From positions 3,691,177-3,755,176 of the forward strand of contig NW_025335661.1 in NCBI RefSeq assembly GCF_004798865.1: a DNA stretch of 64,000 bases, given 5' to 3'. The notes beneath the pieces are model-generated. The model had not been told where the DNA came from and did no database searches. It saw nothing but the letters and a program-made list of their open reading frames with translations. Both the position numbers and the translations under genes were made by a program. Positions 60,257-64,000 of this stretch are shown piece after piece; the first letter of the stretch is position 1; each line of letters opens with the position of its first letter. The stretch comes from Varanus komodoensis (lineage: Eukaryota > Chordata > Lepidosauria > Squamata > Varanidae).

Positions 60257-63025
60257 TATTGTGCCAGGGCTAAGTCAGGAATCAGTTGTTAATACCAGGG
60301 CTGAAGCAGACACCTGCTCCTTCCTGTGTACAAAACTGTCTGCTCCAGGCTTTCCCCCATGTTTCTTTTTTGAAGCTGTCTGTTCCCCTCTTTGACACAT
60401 GCACTATTTTTGGGAAGGTTTTACTGCTTCAAGTAGGTTACAAATTGCAATATAATATATTCTGTGGAAAGGTGTGACAGGCTCCGAAACATATTTACAG
60501 AGCATGTGGCCTCTTGTGTACTGGAGCAGAATGTTTGATCTGGGTGCTGTGGCTGAGAGGATAATGCTAAAGCCCTCAAGCAAAGGATCAAAGGGAAATT
60601 CTCCTGGCTGCCTGTGTTATTCACTGTCTTGCAGTTAAATAAAAATGCAGAGCCTGAGCTAACCTGCATATTTACCAACTTTTCACTGTGGTGACATCTT
60701 GAAATTCTGCAGAGGCAGACTTGCCAATTGAAATTCTATGCCATTGCTGAGAATTTATGTATGAGCCTTGTGAATGTGTTGTACTGCAAAGTCTAGAGGG
60801 GATTCACAGCAAATGGGCTGTTCAGGTATAGCCTGTTGCATGATAAATACTATAAATGCACTTGAGTGAAGACAATGAGTTTATGTCATTAGGTGTGATA
60901 TTTATTTTAGTAAGCAGGCAAGTCTGACTTCATGGCTCCTTGTTACAAACAAAGCCACTTTAGATTTTCTGCACCTTTCATGCCGTTTGCATGAGTATGC
61001 AGAAATGTGCCAAATACATTAAAAGAGAAAGAGAGATAAAATAGGATATAACAGCTTTTTCTCCAGTGCCACAAGGCACTGTTACTTTCTGAAATAGCCT
61101 CATTCATGATTATGGCCCCAAGGGTAAAGTCAGGTGGTGGTGCCTTTAAAGCAGCTATTAGTATTCAGACAAGTCAGAGGTCTGTGCTTGCTATTGATAT
61201 TACTCTGTTGTAAATGGACTGTTATATTCTCCTCCATTATCATTGTGATCGTAAATAGTGGCTTAAAGTACAAAAAAGTATTACTGGTTGCAGTGTTGCT
61301 GAGCTATTGGAAACAAATAACTTGAAAGGACAGCAAGGAGAATATTAGATGAAGAGTCAGGCCTTTGTTGCTGGCATATTCACTGTTCTGTTCACAGATC
61401 TGTCAGCTAGAAATGGGGTAATTACCTCAGTCACTTGCCCTGCCACCCTCGAGCTGTCTAATGCCATGCATTTGCACAAGGATGAAAAGGGCACATAAGA
61501 TAATAGGTTGCATCAGTGCAGCTATTCATTACTTCATTTTTCCCTTACTGTAAAGCTTCATAAATGTCCTCTTCATAAGATCTACTCTTACCAGGTGCAA
61601 GAAGTGTTTGGTTTGGCAAAAATGGTATACTGGGTTGTATCCATTGCTGCCAATCTGCCAGTGGAATGGACTGGCTTCCCTGGACTTTCACTTATACAAC
61701 AGGATATCCACTTGCTCACTTCTCTCCTTGTCCAGGAATCATTCTTTAAATGTTTTTGCATCTTAGTGACAAGTAAGATTTGTGGGCCATTTTTGCTAAC
61801 ATTTAGAAATAACAACAGATTTATCTCACTGGGGGGTATCTCAAGATATGAGAATTCCTTATCTGACATAAAGATCCTATGTCTTTTCCTGTGATTCTAC
61901 AAATTGCAATGATATTTCAGGGGTCAATTTTTCTTTTCCTGTCTCTGATCAAGAAATAAAGTACATAGTATAGAATGTGAACCATTTGGTATAATTGTTT
62001 GAAGTTTAATTTTCACTTTTTAGATCACAGAATATGGTCTTTTAGCAAAGATTTCTAGACCGGCTAATTTTGTAGCTTCCTTCCTTTATATTCTGAGTTT
62101 TACACTGATGTCCTATGAATTTCATTGCATTTTGCCATTGTGTTAAATGCAAAAGTTCAAGGGAGCCAAATAAATCCCACTATGCCAGACAATTCATATG
62201 GTAGCATATTGGCATTGCATAGAAATTTTATTATTAAAACTGACTACATTTTTAAAATAACTTATTTTTGCACGACAACAGAATTAAATATTGTAGGTTC
62301 AGAGTTAAAGCTAAAACAAAATATTAACAGAAGAAGAATGACGGAAAGATAAAGGCAATTGTAAAAAAAGATACATTGCCAAATCAGATCTGAAAAACAG
62401 ATCGGAAGTCACCAAAGCAGAGAGAACAGGGATGCTGTTTTGCTCAGTAGGAGCTGAATATGGGGTGTTTTTCATTCCAGCCGTGAAATAAGGTAGTAGG
62501 AAGACACCAGAGCTAGATAATCAAGGAGCAAAGCTGATAAATAACAGCTAAAGCAGGGACACCCCTACATTAACTCATTAGATTGCCAGAATGCTTTCAG
62601 CAAAACTATAGTCTCTGAGGATATTTTCAGATAGTATGTTCTGCAGTCTAGTATCCCCTCCACATTAGTTCCATATGTTATTATGGTCTATTTTTAGCAG
62701 TTGGCTCTAGTGCAGCCCATAAAGTGGTAAAGAGACTTGTACTAGTAAATAATAGAAAGTAGTCCAAGAATCCCAAAGGATTTGCCTAAGAACTTGATGC
62801 TTTACGGTCTCTGCTGTCCTTAACTACATCTCTTTCAATACACGGACTTCAAGATTAAAATATAACATGGGATGGGAAATAAAGGAAGAAATAATAATGG
62901 TTAACATGTATCTCTGTGTTGAATCTTACACAATTTAATGGTACATTTGTGATAATGAATACATTAGATTATGGTGTTTGGTCTTTCTGGTAGAATCACT
63001 TGGTCTTTTTAAACTGCTCCTCTTT

Positions 63026-63125
63026 NNNNNNNNNNNNNNNNNNNNNNNNNNNNNNNNNNNNNNNNNNNNNNNNNNNNNNNNNNNNNNNNNNNNNNNNNNN
63101 NNNNNNNNNNNNNNNNNNNNNNNNN
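63026..63125. other. Assembly gap (100 N)
   Basis: Exactly 100 N, a placeholder of unknown true size. Confidence 0.98.
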
Positions 63126-63224
63126 AATGTGGGCTATGGGAATGCTAAGCCTAAGTTGGAAAAACAGCAAACATTATGACGAGCTACAGGAGGTGAATGT
63201 GACAACAATGGATCTATTGCATTA

Positions 63225-63420
63225 GAAACATAGGAAGCTAATATACTTAGTCAGACAATGGATTCATCTAGTCCCTTGGCTATCAGTACTGGATGGCCTT
63301 CATGGTTTCAGGCAGGAATCTTTCCTTGCCCTATCTGTAAAGACTGGTGATTGGGACCTTCTGCACTCGATGCATATCCCCTGCCATTTAGCTACAGAAT
63401 GTTCTGCACTTCATTTATTT
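63225..63420 (-). repeat. Common reptile interspersed repeat (CR1/L2-related)
   Basis: ACATAGGAAGCTAATATACT, GTCAGACAATGGATTCATCT, TTCAGGCAGGAATCTTTCCT and GACCTTCTGCACTCGATGCA follow the order of a common reptile repeat (ACATAGGAAGCTGCCATATACTGAGTCAG and onward). The exact family is from memory and uncertain, as is the orientation call. Confidence 0.5.
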
Positions 63421-63439
63421 ATTTATGTCTATTTAGCTC

Positions 63440-64000
63440 AATAGCCAATGCTGTTGGGAACAAGAAAGATGGCTGCTTTGGATGCTCATTCTCAAGGACT
63501 GCTGGCTGGGCTTCAGAAGCTTGAATCAGAGTGTGAAGCAGAACAGAGTGGGAGTGGGTGCCTGAGAATGATGATAGCCTGGGAATGTGGGCCAAGCCAA
63601 GACTCTGAAATGAGAGAAGCAGAGGCACTTTTCTCAAGGCCAGACTCCCCAGGAAGGCTGGCAGTTTCTGGGAATAACCAAGATATACAAATGAAGAGAC
63701 GGGACCCAAAGCAAGGGAGTTTCTCAGACACAAACAAGACAGCCCTGTCTCTTGACTTCATGATGGGGCATCAGCAAAGGAGGGCAATTAGAGGATTAGC
63801 ACATGCAGAGTAGACATGCTCACTTTTAGAAGTCCGCTCCCAAAGGAATGGGCCCAGGCACACTCATAAGGAGAATTCCTGGAGATGAGTGCAAGATTGG
63901 GTTCAAGCCAACTGCATTGTGCATGCTCAGAGATTCATGAAGGATGATTTGTGCTTTTGTTCAATAAAGAACAAGGCAACAAGGAAGAGCAAGGAAAACA
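63440..64000 (+). repeat. Unclassified interspersed repeat, copy B
   Basis: This holds the copy matching 56000-56350 in reverse (best at 63590-63910). A 121-codon open frame at 63448-63813 runs through it but is not protein-like, and the same DNA in copy A has no corresponding frame. A polyadenylation-type word AATAAA lies at about 63963, close to the window end, which would suit the end of an LTR or retroposon, but no matching partner end can be seen. The element may go on past the window. Confidence 0.55.

Larger units (their letters stand above)
1..64000 (+). other. CLSTN2: Internal segment of the calsyntenin-2 gene body
   Basis: Six exons on the + strand, listed separately, encode consecutive parts of a calsyntenin ectodomain. 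Among the three vertebrate paralogues the residues fit calsyntenin-2 best: exon 1 of the window has GEICAFKIHGQE followed by VVLNKTSGEG, and the fifth has DLLPTPSAATNWTAG, whereas calsyntenin-1 as I recall it differs clearly at these places. Calsyntenins are type I membrane proteins of neuronal, mainly postsynaptic, membranes, with two cadherin repeats, an LNS domain, one transmembrane helix and an acidic cytoplasmic tail that binds kinesin light chain. The whole window is probably transcribed, because both ends look intronic, but the first and last exons lie outside. No promoter, polyadenylation site or start codon of this gene is visible here. Confidence 0.88.
39252..64000 (+). other. CLSTN2: CLSTN2 intron, 5' part (at least 24.7 kb)
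   Basis: This intron begins at the GTACTT donor after 39251 and runs to the window end without a recognisable next exon. It holds hAT-like MITEs at 39.4 and 45.7 kb, LINE pieces at 42.9, 47.4-48.3 and 54.3 kb, a Tc1/mariner remnant at 49.8 kb, an inverted-repeat element at 50.9 kb, RTE/CR1 scraps at 55.7-57.1 kb, several microsatellites, and a gap at 63.03 kb. No gene is recognised in 39.6-42.8, 43.1-44.65, 45.9-47.4, 48.4-49.7, 51.3-54.3, 57.1-60.1 or 60.3-63.0 kb. The 58.03-58.40 kb stretch is locally GC-rich but matches nothing I know. Confidence 0.85.

Noticed and set aside
59897-60292. 131-codon frame with serine-leucine and proline runs
   Set aside because: Half of it is the TC microsatellite and poly-C tract.
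61508-61894. 128-codon + strand frame as a possible CLSTN2 exon
   Set aside because: The sequence has no resemblance to the LNS domain expected next, and no acceptor/donor pair in phase 0 gives calsyntenin-like protein.
1-64000. CRISPR array, operon, phage or plasmid features
   Set aside because: The window is vertebrate intronic DNA; the direct repeats seen are microsatellites and transposons.

Overview
The window is vertebrate nuclear DNA, most likely from a squamate reptile (lizard or snake). It carries an internal, mostly intronic piece of the calsyntenin-2 gene (CLSTN2) on the + strand. The host call rests on the repeats: a tRNA-headed SINE with a BovB-type 3' end (Sauria SINE), a BovB LINE 3' end, many 5'-truncated L2/CR1-type LINE pieces ending in ATAA-type tails, hAT-type elements and abundant microsatellites. 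I cannot name the species.

Gene layout: six exons lie at 11057-11252, 17459-17667, 28952-29101, 33566-33751, 38642-38890 and 39130-39251. Every inner boundary has an AG acceptor and a GT donor. The joined reading frame stays open across 1112 bp (370 complete codons). It encodes most of cadherin repeat 1, cadherin repeat 2, and the linker and first half of the LNS (laminin-G-like) domain. The signal peptide, first cadherin strands, rest of the ectodomain, transmembrane segment and acidic tail are not in the window. Introns are 6.2, 11.3, 4.5, 4.9 and 0.24 kb, followed by at least 24.7 kb with no recognisable next exon. No upstream exon is visible in the first 11 kb.

Repeats by region: 3.4-6.1 kb holds two L2-type LINE pieces and a Sauria SINE that runs into a 100-N gap. 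7.4 kb has a tRNA-type SINE and 8.4 kb a CR1 end. 13.6-15.8 kb has a LINE 3' end and an antisense LINE endonuclease/reverse-transcriptase segment. 24.0-25.0 kb is a complete-looking non-autonomous hAT element with a perfect 8-bp target duplication. 36.6-37.2 kb is BovB. 47.4-48.3 kb is a nest of LINE ends in opposing orientation. 49.8-50.6 kb is a decayed Tc1/mariner element. 55.7-57.1 kb and 63.2-64.0 kb hold several repeat pieces, including an inverted pair of one unclassified repeat. Long microsatellites lie at 5.6, 30.9, 33.1, 44.7, 45.6, 49.2 and 60.1 kb.

I found no second protein-coding gene, RNA gene, CRISPR array or new biological system. Most other open frames of 60-180 codons fall in repeats or low-complexity DNA and are not annotated. 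Findings are mainly about transposon structure, gene architecture and a few intronic stretches worth a conservation check.
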